From Lantana camara (Eukaryota; Streptophyta; Magnoliopsida; Lamiales; Verbenaceae): a stretch of 64,000 nucleotides of DNA. Of the stretch, positions 21,327 to 33,266 are shown in pieces. The first letter of the stretch is position 1, and the number at the start of each line of letters is the position of its first letter. The stretch covers positions 104,131,501 through 104,195,500 of the forward strand of contig CM074857.1 of NCBI GenBank assembly GCA_037501455.1, given 5' to 3'. The notes under the pieces were generated by a model. The model made no database searches. It was not told the DNA's origin and saw nothing but the letters and a program-made list of their open reading frames with translations. Position numbers and translations under genes: made by a program.

Positions 21327-23599
21327 TGTTAGGAATAGTGCCCTAGAAAGCCGATTCGACGTAATCTGCTTTGGGACTTTTCTTGTATCACAGACAATCT
21401 TTGAATAATATACGATTGATTATAGGCAAACACTTCTTTATATGCCAATACGTGTTTTGTATGTTTTCATTACGTGCGCATGTATGAGAACTCCCCTAAT
21501 CCTGATGACTTTAGGACTCTACCATTTAGGTGAAATGGTTCATGAAACGAGCCCTATATCACATAAGTCATGATTAGTAAAATACTCCAAGCCGATGAGT
21601 CCTACAGACAGTGGGAGTGTCAACCTGACTCCTCTAAGGCTTGCTTGTGGGATCACGCCCTTAAGAAGGACCACCTTGTTTCATGGAGGTGCAAAGTGTA
21701 TAGTTGATACGTGCGTGATACATAAGGGTGCTTACTTCAATAAGTAAGTTCACTGAGGTGCCCCGTGTGAGAAGATTCCTAAATGGGAAAGGAAGTTTCT
21801 ATTTCAGGAAATGGAAACTTCCAGATTAGGAAATATCTCACGAGTCATTGATGTGATTAATTGATCCTTAGACTTGAGGTTCCATGTTACTTTATGAGTT
21901 AACTCTGTAGTCTTTGGTATAAGCTTTAAAGGGTGTCGCCTTAGACAACTGATTCAAGGCTTATGCTGGGGCTGCACAAGTGACTCATGAAAGTGAATGA
22001 GAATCAAGAAAGGACCTACACTTGCATATGCAAGGTGATCTCTTATTGTGTAAGTCATTCATATGCCATATGGAGTCCTTGGCCAAGGCAGTAGATCAAG
22101 ACATCAAGAAAAGGGTTTCTTGGATTGAGATCAAATGGATATGAAATGCACTTAGCTTTAAGACCGGATTATTAGGGTTCTGATTATTCCCTTGCCCTAG
22201 ATCTTGGTTGAGAGATAGTAAGTAGGAGGATTGTATCTCACATGAATCAATGACTTAAAGGTTCTGTCGAATCCGAACATTCCAATTCAGCTAGGGGTTA
22301 AACACCTGTTGCTAGACTATGGTCGTTTAATCTGTGGACTGATTAATTAATTAGTGAATTAATTAATTAGGGTCACTGCTAATTGAATTGAGAACCTAGA
22401 GGGTCACACACAACAACTTGGTTACATGAGTTGAGGCTTGAAAATGATTAAACGAGTTAATCGAGCCTAGAGGGTTCCACACGTGTGAAGCCACACGTGT
22501 GGGTCACGTGAGTGACACGTGTCTTTGTGACACGTGTCACACACGTGAATATATATATATATTAAATGATTAATTTAGTTAATTATTTAATAGACTTTGG
22601 TTTAATTTTGAATTAAAAAGAAAGTCTAATTTTGGAGAAAATAATCTAGTTAATTAATTACGAATTAATTAATTAGATAAAAATAAGTTATTTATTTTAT
22701 AATAAATAAAGTATAAAATTATCCAAAAATAGTTTGGATATTTTTTAGCTCTCTTAAAAGTTGACTTGAATTAGAATTCAAAGTCAAAGTTGGAAAATAC
22801 TTGATCATCAAGTAATAGGAGAGAGAGGGACCAAATCCTTTGTCCATTAGGACTAGGTTCGGCCGCCCCTCCCCTTTCCTATATATAGGGGAGCTCATGC
22901 TCCCCTTTAGAGCTAATAGACAATTCTTGGTTCATGTGTTGAACACCTTCCTTTCTCCAAGATTAAATAAAACCCTAGGTTAAGCCTAAACACTAACTAG
23001 AGAACTAGCATCCTTACTAGTTAGATTGTAGCCAAGTTGGTGGACTATCTCTAGAGAGCTTCAAGTTAGAAGTTTTGAAGATTCGAGCTTTACCAAAAGT
23101 GGGGATTAAGCAAAACGATCAGAAGGGATGATGAAACGATTCTGATCCCAACAGAAAACGAGTGAAAAAATCGAACCAAAGAAGATGGCGAAAACCGTTC
23201 GTCCATATCCTGAAGGATGAGTTTTTTCACGAGGGTTTTATGGCTGCCAGTTTTCTGCTTTCGCAAAACTGGTTTTCGAAGGGAGTTTCAATCCTGCTTT
23301 TCTCGTTTCATTTTTCTTTCTTTATGTTATATTGTTAAGAACATCCCTAACATGATTTGAATCTAGGATGGTATGGATTGCTATCCCGACAATGGATTCT
23401 GAAGTAGAAAGAGATTTTCGAGGGACGGGTTGTCAAGCCGCGAGAAGAGCGTTCTTGGGTGGCTTGAAACGCTTCAAGAAAGAATAAAAGAAAAGTAAGT
23501 TTTCTATCTCTACGAATTTGGTTACACGATTGCGAGTCCAAGATCCTTTTGTTGGAAAAATTTTAAATTCCGCTGCTTTCTGATTCGTGTTTTCCAACA
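21327..23599 (+). repeat. 3' LTR of element B
   Basis: Same 2,273-bp length as the 5' LTR. The differences I noticed are single-base changes scattered along it (for example near 21395, 21480, 22839, 23143, 23172, 23258 and 23560). Its end abuts element A's RNase H at 23600. Confidence 0.9.
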
Positions 23600-24566
23600 C
23601 GGCTTCCATGGTGGAGTCAGCAATGCAAGATTGCTTAATACTCCTCCAACTAACGGCTGCTTCTCCTAGAGTAAACACATATCCAGACGTCGAATGCCTA
23701 GAATCCAAATCAGATTGAAAATCCGAATCTGTGTACCCTATAGGAATGAGCTCATCACTGCGATAGACAATCATATAATCCCGAGTCCTTCTCAAGTACT
23801 TCAATATATGCTTTACAGCTATCCAGTGTTGGGGTCCAGGGTTTGACTGATATCTGCTGACTAGACCTACAGCATAACAGATATCTGGCCTAGTACATAA
23901 CATGGCATACATGAGGCTTCCAACTGCCGAAGCATACGGAACATCTTTCATTTCTTCTGTCTCTTCTGGGTTCTTAGGACACTGATCCCGAGACAGATGA
24001 ACTCCATGTCTGAAAGGTAATGAACCTTTCTTGGAATTCGCCATATTATATCTTGCCAACATCTTATCTATATATGCTGCTTGTGATAAACCAATCATCT
24101 TATTCTTATGTTCACGACAAAGTCTGATCCCTAGAATATAACTGGCTTCACCTAGGTCTTTCATGTCAAACTGGTTTGACAACCAAATCTTAACTGCTGA
24201 CAATATTCCTGTGTCATTCCCAATGAGCAGAATATCATCAACGTATAAAACTAAAAATCTTACAACACTATCATGATGTCTCTTGTACACACATGGTTCA
24301 TCAGACAATTGCATAAATCCAAAGGATTTAATTACCTCATTAAATATGATGTTCCATGATCTAGACGCTTGCTTAAGACCATAAATTGATCTATCAAGCT
24401 TGCATACCATATGCTCCTGGTTTCTGGCAATAAAACCTTCAGGCTGAGCCATGTATATCTCTTCTTGAAGGTGCCCGTTCAAGAAGGCAGTCTTTACATC
24501 CATTTGCCAAATCTCATAATCATAATGAGCAACAATGGATAGGAGAATTCTTATGGACTTAAGCAT
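23600..24566 (-). pseudogene. Element A pol: RT and first part of RNase H
   Basis: The minus-strand frame from 24566 shows copia RT: QMDVKTAFLNG with a catalytic Asp near residue 23, then YVDD at residues 108-111 and the downstream GLSQ and CTRPD phrases. RNase H begins with GYTDSDF and reaches KQSCIADSTMEA, where element B cuts it at 23599. The open frame runs on into B's LTR to 23433, but that tail is not native. Upstream it is joined to the integrase part by a frameshift near 24566-24590. Confidence 0.92.
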
Positions 24567-24568
24567 TG

Positions 24569-25627
24569 CTACGAGCGAGAAGGTTTCGTCATAATCGCTT
24601 CTTTCTGGGTATAACCCTTTGCCACAAGCCTTGCTTTAAAGGTCTCAACCTTTCCGTCTATTCCCCTTTCTCTCTTGTAGACCCATTTGCATCCAATAGG
24701 TTTAATGCCCTCAGGCGCCTCTACAAGTTCCCAGACTTTATTGGAATACATTGAATCTAATTCAGATTCCATGGCTCTGACCCAATGGTCAGCGTCTATA
24801 TCCTTTATAGCTTCATCGTATGTGACAGGATCAGATACGTCAGATTCAACCACTTGGGTTAATCCTAGGTATCTGTCAGGTGCCCTGACAATCCTCCCAC
24901 TACGACGAGGCTGCTGTGTACTCGTCCCTACATCATATGTTGTATCTGGTACATCATATGTATCTAACACATTTTCAGTTACTACGGGTGCTTGGAATTC
25001 AGAATCTGATGTTGTCATTTCTTCTAACACAATTTTGCTTCTACCCTTGTGGTCATTTACGAAATCATCTTCCAGATATTTGGCATTAACGCTCACAAAC
25101 ACTTTGTGATCGCTCGGATCGTAAAATGTACCACCTCTTGTTCCTTTAGGATAACCTATGAACAAGCAAACCTCTGTTCTTGATTCCAACTTGTCAGGAT
25201 CCTTTCTTAACACTTGAGCTGGGGTTCCCCATATCCGAAGATAGGAGACACTGGGCTTTCGCCCTTGCCACAGTTCCATTGGTGTTTTAGGAACTGACTT
25301 GGATGGAACAAGATTTAATATGTGTGCCGCCGTTTCGAGTGCAAAGCCCCAAAACGAACTTGGTAGGGTAGCATGACTCATCATAGATCTTACCATTTCC
25401 ATCAGAGTTATATTTCTCCTTTCTGCAACACCATTCTGCTGGGGTGTACCCGGTGCAGATAATTGAGATCTAATCCCATTTGCAGTGAGAAATTCTAGAA
25501 ACTCTGTAGACAGATACTCACCACCACGATCTGATCGAAGTGCCTTGATACGTTTTCCAGTTTGATTTTCAACTTCAGCCTTGAATTCTTTGAACTTTTC
25601 AAAAAATTCAGACTTATATCTCATCAA
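24569..25627 (-). pseudogene. Element A pol: integrase core and N-terminal RT
   Basis: The frame starting at the internal Met at 25627 is really the continuation of the gag-pol frame from 25685, interrupted by stops (TGA at 25682-25684 and TAA near 25646-25648). Integrase residues SDRGGEY (Asp33) and NGVAERRN (Glu69) give the D-35-E spacing. The RT start appears as [13 protein letters not shown] near residues 333-345. The frame then ends at 24569 because of an indel, and RT resumes in another frame at 24566. Confidence 0.92.
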
Positions 25628-25684
25628 ATAAACGTATCCGTATCTGGATTAATCATCCGTAAAAGTGATGAAATACTCAAAACC

Positions 25685-27295
25685 TCATCTTGCTTGAATA
25701 CTCATAGGACCACACACATCCGTATGAATTAACTCAAGCAATTCTGTGGCTCGATTACCTTTAGATTTAAAAGATCTCTTGGTCATTTTACCTTCCAAGT
25801 AGGATTCACAGACTGGTAGTTCTGTTAAGTCCAAGGGACTCAACAATTCATCTGAAATTAGTCTTTGGATCCTTTTTGGATTAATATGACCAAGACGTAA
25901 ATGCCACTTGCACGCCTCATTAGGCATAGGAGTTTTTCTTTTGGTTGGTAAGTCAAGCTTAGCAGTGTTAAGTTCGGAATTAGGGTTTTTATCGAGGTAT
26001 AATAAGAAAAGACCATCTTTTACCGTGCCAGAGCAAATAAACTTTTTGTTTTGCTTAATGGTAAAATTTTGTTCAAAACAAACATTGAAACCATTATTTA
26101 TTAAACAACTCACAGAAACCAGATTTCTGCGAACACACGGTATATACAGAATGTCTTTTAGTACCAAAACCCTATCACCAAAATACAAATTTACAGTCCA
26201 TACTGCTAATACAGATATACTTGTATTATCCCCGAGCAGTAGCTGCATCTCGCCATCTTCAAGCTTTCTGGTTAGCTTGAACCCCTGCAACGAATTGCAA
26301 ATATGATTAGTTGAACCCGAGTCCACACACCAGGAATCTGGTGGACTTCCAACTAAACATAATTCAATTAAACAAGATATCAATATACCTTGTCCAGATG
26401 GCTTAGCAGGAAGGCTTGCTAAGTATTTTGGACAATTCCTCTTCCAGTGCCCATTTTCACCGCAGTGGAAACATTTTCCCTTGCTGGGTTTGCCTTTCTT
26501 CTTCTGAACCTTTTTCTTGGGATTGAGAACCTTTCCCTTTCCCTTTTTCCACTTGTTGGTTTTTGGAGCCGTGGAAGTCGATGCCTGAGCCAGGAGAACT
26601 GTTCCCTTAGCTTTCATCACTCCCTCTGCCACTTTAAGTTCGTTCATCAATTCAGGCAGAGAAAAATCCAATTTGTTCATAGAATAATTTTGCCTGAATG
26701 TGTCAAACGACTTTGGCAGAGAGCATAGGATCATATCCTGTTTGCTGAGATCATCAAATTTAGCACCAAGGCTTTCAATTTCGTTCAGGCAAGCCATCAT
26801 GTTCATAACATGATCCTGAACGGGTGATCCCTCAGACATCTTGGTAACTAACAGCCTTCGCATCAATTCGAGCCTCTTGGCTCGATTCTGTCCTCCAAAC
26901 ATTTGATGGAGATGATCCATCATGTTCCTAGCAGTTGGCATCTCATGCATTTGATGCTTGAGAACATTGGAGACAGATGCCAGGATATAAGACCTAGCCA
27001 AATCATTGGACTTGATCCAATTGGCGTAAGCATTTCTCATATCCTGATTGGCTGTAGTTTCCGGTACCCCCGGACAAGGTTCAGTGAGCACTTGTTTCAG
27101 ATTCTCGTGACCAAACACGATGTCAAGATTCATCTTCCAGTCAGCATAGTTAGACCCTTCAAGCCTATTTTCCTTTAGGAACGATTGAAGCGGGCTAGCG
27201 GTCGTGATTGCTTTAAAACTGAAATATTTAAAAAAAATGCAAGTTATGATTCTGTATTTTACATCTTTTGCGTTTAACCAATAAATAAAATCCAC
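25685..27295 (-). pseudogene. Element A gag, protease and N-terminal integrase
   Basis: A 536-codon frame. Gag phrases appear at residues about 35-230; a basic KKK-rich linker leads to the CCHC zinc knuckle (CFHCGENGHWKRNC, residues 275-288). The protease active site is WCVDSGSTNH (residues 322-331). The integrase zinc domain starts with HLRLGH (465-470), but the second Cys of the usual CxxC is Tyr (CESY, 496-499), which should cripple zinc binding. The first integrase Asp is D526 (HTDVCGP). The frame ends at an in-frame TGA. The Met at 27295 may lie upstream of the true start: residues 1-32 look unlike gag. Confidence 0.92.
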
Positions 27296-28334
27296 GTAAG
27301 CATTTTTGGTTTACACAATGGTGACTTATCTAACCGCAGTTGACTCCCCGGAAGCGAGATCGAAAACCGCTTAGAAAAGAAAGAATTAATCTTAATTAAC
27401 ATGTCATCTAGGTAACTCTTACCAAACTACGTTAATCCACCACGTTAACCTTTGGCCTCTAAGTGAATGTAACATAGCTCCGAAGGGAGGTTAATACATT
27501 ACTTAGTCAAGCGTACACCATTCCCTAGAAATTCGTACGAGTAGATCAAACACTCCACGGAGGCATGGTCGAGTTGGCTTTCCCCGTACTTCATTTTATC
27601 CGTAGAAGTCTAATCTTGTATACCGCGAATACATACCCGCCGAAGGGAGTAGTATATATCCACTATACTATAGACGGGTAATGGAGGCCGTGAGAATCCA
27701 ACTCTTTTTATCTCGCTCCCACTTGAATTTTATAAAATTTGTGGATTATCTTTGATTATTAAATAATCACTTTTGGCGTCTTATTAATTTTGGAAGTAAT
27801 TAATCTAATTAATAAGCTCCTACTAGGATTATTAAATAATCCTAATAATATTTTAAGGCTTTAATAACTCTTTATTAATTTAGGCCCAAAAATATCAATC
27901 CAATTATGCATCGTATTTAATCTCTATTAAACATTATTTATCTAATCATATTAAATAAATCATGCATAATTAAAACAACATAATATCACATATTATCATG
28001 TCATTTTTAAAATTAAAAGCATGCTTGCAAATAATTATCACATAATTATCACGCTTTAAATTTTTATGGCCCCTTAAATAAATATGTTTTAAATTATCAC
28101 ATAATTTAAATCATATTTACTGATTCGATAATTAACCAGGAAGATTATTGAAATCAATTCCCAGAAAATTAGCATTCCACGCAAATTCCCAGAAACACTG
28201 GAGGGGTCACAACGGTCCCACTTAAAACCCAGCCTCATTTGACAGAACTTACGTGCACAGTATCAGATTTAAAATTATGCATCTTATGCTTTATCAATGC
28301 GAGTATATAATCAGAGCCCCGCTCTGATACCAGT
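27296..28334 (-). other. 5' leader of element A with primer binding site
   Basis: The initiator-Met primer site is the reverse complement of 28321-28332, next to the right LTR. The region 27305-27725 is about 88% identical by eye to the leader of element D (56705-57118), with few indels. It contains no long frame. Confidence 0.8.
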
Positions 28335-30572
28335 TGTTGGGTGCGGCGGGCCCGAATCAGAGTAACGATACAGCGGAATATTTCAAAAAATTTCGCCATA
28401 ACCTCGTTATCAAAATATTTCAAAAAATATTTTAATAAAGCAGCGGAATAAATCGGGCAACATAACTCTAATATATACAGACATCGATAACATAATTTTA
28501 AATCATCTAGCATATAATCACAATATGCAAATAATAATTTGGGCAGCACAACGGTATTACCATACTGCAATATTGGCTATCAACGATACTTTTCCAGCAC
28601 CTCGATATCTTCTCGTGAAACCGGCAGAGCTTCCCCGCAATATCCCCGATTAAGAAATTGGAGTGTGGGCTCCGGCAGTATTTCCCTAAATACTTTGAGA
28701 AAATATTTTCTTAGAAAAACCCTTTTTTCTAAAACCTGAAAATCCCTATTTTCTAATAATTAAGTGGATTATATATTAATTATATAACCACCCAATTAAT
28801 TAATTAATTAATCCTTAATAAAGAATTAATTAATCAAAATGAGAGAGAGAGCCGGGAGGCTTTGAAACTGCTGAAAATGAAAATGTCAAGAACTTAAAAT
28901 TTGCAAATGAATGCATAGCCTATTTATAGGCTAAAATGAGGGCCATTTTCGTCAAAAAATGGAAAATTGCCGTGCACTCCAAGGGCGGCCGTCCAATCCA
29001 AGAGTGCCACGCAGGAGCTCGCGCCGCCACGAGTCCAGCGGCGCGAAGCACGCGCCCAGCAGACGCCGTACGCGCCGCCCAAGTGGCGGCTGTGTGCTTG
29101 GTGCGTGTGAACCCCACGATGGCACGAGCAGCTGCCACGTGGCGAACCGGTCCGGTCCAACCGGCGGTTCAGTCCTTAGACCGGTTCAGCCGTGAACCGG
29201 TCAGTTCAGCTTGGTTCGGTCAGTGCCACGTGTCACAATACGATTTGTCCACGTTTCCGGGTCGGTCAAACCTTGACCGACCCTATCCGACCCGAACCCG
29301 AACCCGCGTCCTGACCCGGACCCTTCCAGGTCTAATTTGGGCCGCTCCTTTTCGCTGACGTGGCACGATCTTCATCGTCCACGTGTCGGACACGCTGGCG
29401 CCCAGTCAGCGCCACTTGGCGCTGACCCGCTGACGTGGCATGACACGCCAGCAAAAAAAAAAAATTATTTTTTTATTTTTATTTTCTCCAAAATAAAATT
29501 TCGGGCATTTCCAACTCCTTGGAATTTAATTTATTTTCTCAAAATAAATACCTTGTCTATTTTCAAACTCTTTAAAAATCTATTTCTCTCTCGTTTTAAT
29601 ATTTTCTCTTCGATCTTCGTTGGGGCTTGCGGGGGGACCTGCAGGACTAATTAATCTTAGCTCCAAACGGGTCAATCTATTATCATCTTATGACAATAAT
29701 TGATTACCGTTTAACAATATTTAATTCCACTAAATAAATATTGTTGAACTCTAAAATTAATTAAATTATTCACGAATTTCTCGATCTAGAATAATTTTAC
29801 ATTTTACTCCTTTGTACAGATATCCATGAAAAATAAATCAATACTACTATCATTTATTTTTCACTTTAAATCTGAAATTTCTTGATTCGCCTTAAGTCCA
29901 AATTCCCTGTATGTGAAACACATTGAACATACAACTTCGGTGACGAACACACGAAGTACTTTGGCCAAAGTTTTAATTCGAACCTTTTGCAAATCTATTT
30001 CAGGGGTATCTTTAAACCTTCCAGCAAGGCTACAGATTCCTTGATCAATATTTCTCTCTAGCACATTTCATGCAATCATCGAACGTACAAAGTATTTTGG
30101 CCACCCGTTACCGAGACCTCACTTCTGAGTACATCACAGTGATTAACACTACATGCCTAAAGTAGAAACACTATCAGGATTAAGAGCCTAATGCTTCCGA
30201 GATTCTGTTCATTTTAGATAGCAGTATAAAATGAACAATCTCAGTGGTCCAGTTCGATGTTTCCAATCTCATTGAAAATCATCAATGTGTCATAATTGGA
30301 AACTCCATTTCCCTATGACGAAAGACTAATCATCTTATATAACATATTATAGTCTCGATAAGAACATTTTCTTATCATACTGACTAGAACTTTAATGACA
30401 CGTGACTTCTGGTATTTAAAGTCTTTTCCTATGAAACACATTTCATATAAAAATACCATCACACGTCATTAATTATTAAATTTGTAAAATACTCATAACT
30501 TGCTGTAATTTCAGTTTTATTAATCCAAAATATTTACAATATAATTGGATTTTTAGGGCATTAATCCCAACA
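28335..30572 (-). repeat. Right (5') LTR of element A
   Basis: 2,238 bp, uninterrupted, TGTTGGG to CCCAACA. The minus-strand TATAAATA is at 28921-28928 and the ACGT-core cluster at about 29355-29455 lies upstream of it. It is the promoter-bearing LTR for the minus-strand element. Confidence 0.92.
28921..28928 (-). promoter_or_regulatory. TATA box of element A, 5' LTR
   Basis: TATAAATA on the minus strand in the promoter-bearing LTR; same context as in the left LTR. Confidence 0.6.
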
Positions 30573-30631
30573 AGGGTCGTGTTCTGGGATGGCAAGAAGT
30601 GGAATGATTTTGCCTATACTTTGGCTAATCG
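30573..30631 (+). pseudogene. SSL gene exon 1, second part, ending at a splice donor
   Basis: After the duplicated AGGGT (30573-30577), the SSL reading continues without loss: FWDGKKWNDFAYT and LANR. The exon ends at 30631 with the donor CG|GTGAGTG, the position expected for the first SSL intron after the Asn-Arg pair. The remaining exons are not in this window; they would lie beyond the elements stacked in the intron, if they survive. Confidence 0.8.
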
Positions 30632-31164
30632 GTGAGTGTGGAAGGATTTTTGGGTTTAATTGGGTTTGGTGTGTTATGCTGCCTTGTGTTTGATGAATGT
30701 CGCGAGAGAAGTGAAAATGAAGTTGGTTGTTTAGTTGCATTCGTTTGAGTTGTAATTGTGTGTTTGTTTGAGGATTGAATGATTGTTGTTTGGTGTTGGT
30801 TAACGTACTGAATTTGCGATGTGTTTTTGGTTAACTCATTGTGTGTGGCTAAGGAGATGACTCTTGATGCTTGCTATCTCTGGTGACATTTCGACATTCC
30901 AAATTATACGTTTTTCCTTTCTTATACATCTTTGCCTAACAAGTTAAACATAACAGCCCGAGAGCGATTCGTGGAGTTTCGACTTGAGTTGATTTCTTTG
31001 TGTTGATGTTGTGATTTTAGTTTTTGTGCAATTTAAGGTGTTAATAGTAATACACTTGTTTGTTCAATATGGGCTTCCGGAAGGGGGTGTTTCGGTAACT
31101 TTCTTATTTCCTGTTTCTCTTTTCTGATGATGCCTCTAGTAGATTTTCCATGTGTAGTACAAAT
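30632..31164 (+). other. First intron of the SSL gene (start)
   Basis: T-rich, non-coding sequence beginning GTGAGT. It is cut by the LTR of element E at 31165, with no acceptor or exon before that. Confidence 0.6.
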
Positions 31165-33266
31165 TATTGGGAATAGTGCCTTGAAAATTCAATTTGTTGA
31201 ATTAATTAAACTGAATTTACAGCGAGTTTTGAGTATGTCACATATTGATAATTAATGGCGTGTGGTGGTATTCTTATATGAAATGTGTTTCATTGGAAAA
31301 GACTTTGAATACCGAAATCACGTGTCATTAAAGTTCTAGTCGGTAAGATAAGAATATGCTCTTATCAAGACTATAACGTGGTTATATAAGATGATTAGTC
31401 TTTTGTCATAGGGAATGGTGATTCCGGTTATAATGTGTTGATGATTTTCAAAAGGATTGGAAACATCGAACTGGACCACTAAGATTATTCATTTTATACT
31501 GCTATCTAAAATAAATAAAATCTCAGGAAACATTGTACTCTTAATCCTGATTAAATTTCGACTTTAGGCATGTAGTGTTAATCATTGTAATATACTCGAA
31601 GTGAGGTCTCGTTAACGGGTGGCCAAAATACTTTGTACATTCGGTGACAACATGAAATGTGCTAAAGAGTTATATTGATTAAGGAATCTATGGCCTTGCT
31701 GGAAGGTAAAAGATATCCCTGAAATAGATTTGCAAAAATTCGAATTAAGACTTTGGCTAAAGCACTTCGCATGATACGTCACCGAAGTTGTATGATGAAT
31801 GTGTTTCACATACGGAGAATTTGAATTTAAGGCGAATCAATAAATTTCAGATTGGAAATGAAAAATAAATGGTAGTAGTTGCAATTTATTTTTCATAGAT
31901 ATCTACACGGAGGAGTGAAATGCGAAATTATTCTAGATCGAGAAATTCGTGAATAATTTAATTAATTTTAGAGTGCAACAATATTTATTTAGTGGAATTA
32001 AATATTGTTAAACGGTAATTAATTACTATTATGAGATGATAATATATTAACCCGTTTGGAGCTAAAATTAATTAGTCGTGCAGGTCCACTGCAAGGCCCA
32101 AATTGAAACCCGAAGAGAAAATATTAAAAGGAGAATGAGAAATGAATTTTCAAAGTGTTTGAAAATAGCCAACGAATTTAATATATATTTGATGACGTGG
32201 CATGCCACGCCAGCGGACAGGCATGAGGTGGCGCTGACTGGGCGCCAAGTGGCGCGCCATGCGTACGGCGGAGATTGCGCCGCGTCAGCGCACGCGGAAG
32301 GTCCAGATTAGATCTGGACCAGACCGGTCAACGGGTTAACGGATAGGGTCGGATAAAACCGGACACGTGGCGGATCCAGGATTGGCTACGTGCCGAACTG
32401 GACCGAACCGAGTACGGTCGGACCGGTTCAAGCCCAAAAAACCTAGACTGCGTGTGTAACACATGCGCCACCTTCAGGTGGCGCATGAGGGAGCGTCCGG
32501 TGGCCGATCGGCGCGTTCTCGGTGGCGTTGGACTCGTGGTGATGAGATCGTCAACGTAGTCACTTCAGAATTCGTATCCAAGTTGCATACGCAAGTGGGA
32601 TGTGAAATTACTATTTTACCCTTGGTTTTCCCTCTATAAATAGGGGGCTCGGCTCTTCATTTCTTCACAGAACTTCGGGAGAGGTTTTAGCTGAGTTTTT
32701 GGCTTTGAAACCATATCCCTTTTCTCCTAGTTAATTCCTAATTATTTTGGAATTAATTTTAATTAGGTGTTTATATATTTAATATATAAAACACTTAATT
32801 TCGGGAGATTAAACCCTGAAAAGGGTTTTCTAGTTTAAAGTTTTATTTTCTCTAATATTTAGAGAAATATTTTCGAAGCCCACACTCCGAGGGTTTCTCC
32901 GGGGATATTGTGGGGAAGCTCTACCGATCTCACGAAAGGGAAATGAGCTGGAAAAATGCCATTAGATAGTCAAATTTGGAGTGCGGTATTATTTTGCAGT
33001 TATATTATTTTAAGCATGATAAATTATATGCTCTTAAGTGTTAATTGCATGTTAGATATTTATTTGCTTAAGTGATTTAAAATTTATTATCAATTGCATG
33101 CATATACTTGAGTAGAGCCGGCTAGTCTTCCGCTATTGTATTAAAATATTTTAGAAATATTTTAATACTTGTATTATATGAAAATTTTAAAATGTGGTCC
33201 CATACTGCTATTGTTTTGGGCCCACCATCCAGCAACTGGTATCAGAGTCGTGCTCTAGATATATAC
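31165..33266 (+). mobile_element. Element E: truncated copia element (5' LTR plus primer site), D-type, plus strand
   Basis: 31165-33234 is an LTR (TATTGGG to CCAGCA) that is the reverse complement of the D-type LTRs at 50735 and 57827. It is followed by the primer site TGGTATCAGAG at 33237-33247, so the element points right. Only about 32 bp of internal sequence remain before a B-type LTR begins. A plus-strand TATAAATA lies at 32635-32642 with ACGT-core motifs upstream near 32195-32215. No second LTR for E was found. Confidence 0.75.
32635..32642 (+). promoter_or_regulatory. TATA box of element E LTR
   Basis: TATAAATAGGGG context on the plus strand, matching E's inferred direction. Confidence 0.55.

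Larger units (their letters stand above)
13455..23599 (+). mobile_element. Element B: non-autonomous copia-derived element with near-identical LTRs, plus strand
   Basis: LTRs (13455-15727 and 21327-23599) are both 2,273 bp, TGTTAGG to CCAACA, with about seven mismatches counted by eye. The initiator-Met primer site is at 15730-15741 and the polypurine tract GGGCAAGTGGGAGA just precedes the right LTR. The 5.6-kb inside has no intact gene but keeps fossil copia pieces in several frames (integrase zinc site near 18985-19020, RT/RNase H at about 20370-21300). No clean 5-bp target duplication was found: the left flank reads ATTCAT and the right CGGCT. Such heavy internal decay beside ~0.3% LTR divergence indicates copying in trans. 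Confidence 0.88.
8217..30572 (-). mobile_element. Element A: Ty1/copia LTR retrotransposon, minus strand, carrying nested elements H and B
   Basis: LTRs start TGTTGGG and end CCCAACA. The initiator-Met primer site (reverse complement at 28321-28332) lies just inside the right LTR and the polypurine tract (reverse complement at 13097-13112) just inside the left, so transcription runs right to left. Domain order on the minus strand is gag with zinc knuckle, protease, integrase, RT, RNase H, which is the copia order. Solo LTR H (9820-12473) lies in the left LTR and element B (13455-23599) inside RNase H. The element is defective: two in-frame stops in integrase, a frameshift before RT, a lost zinc-binding Cys, and the B insertion. 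A's own length without insertions is roughly 9.5 kb. Confidence 0.93.

Noticed and set aside
23433..23599. C-terminal extension of element A's RT frame
   Set aside because: This is element B's LTR read in frame by accident, not part of the polyprotein.
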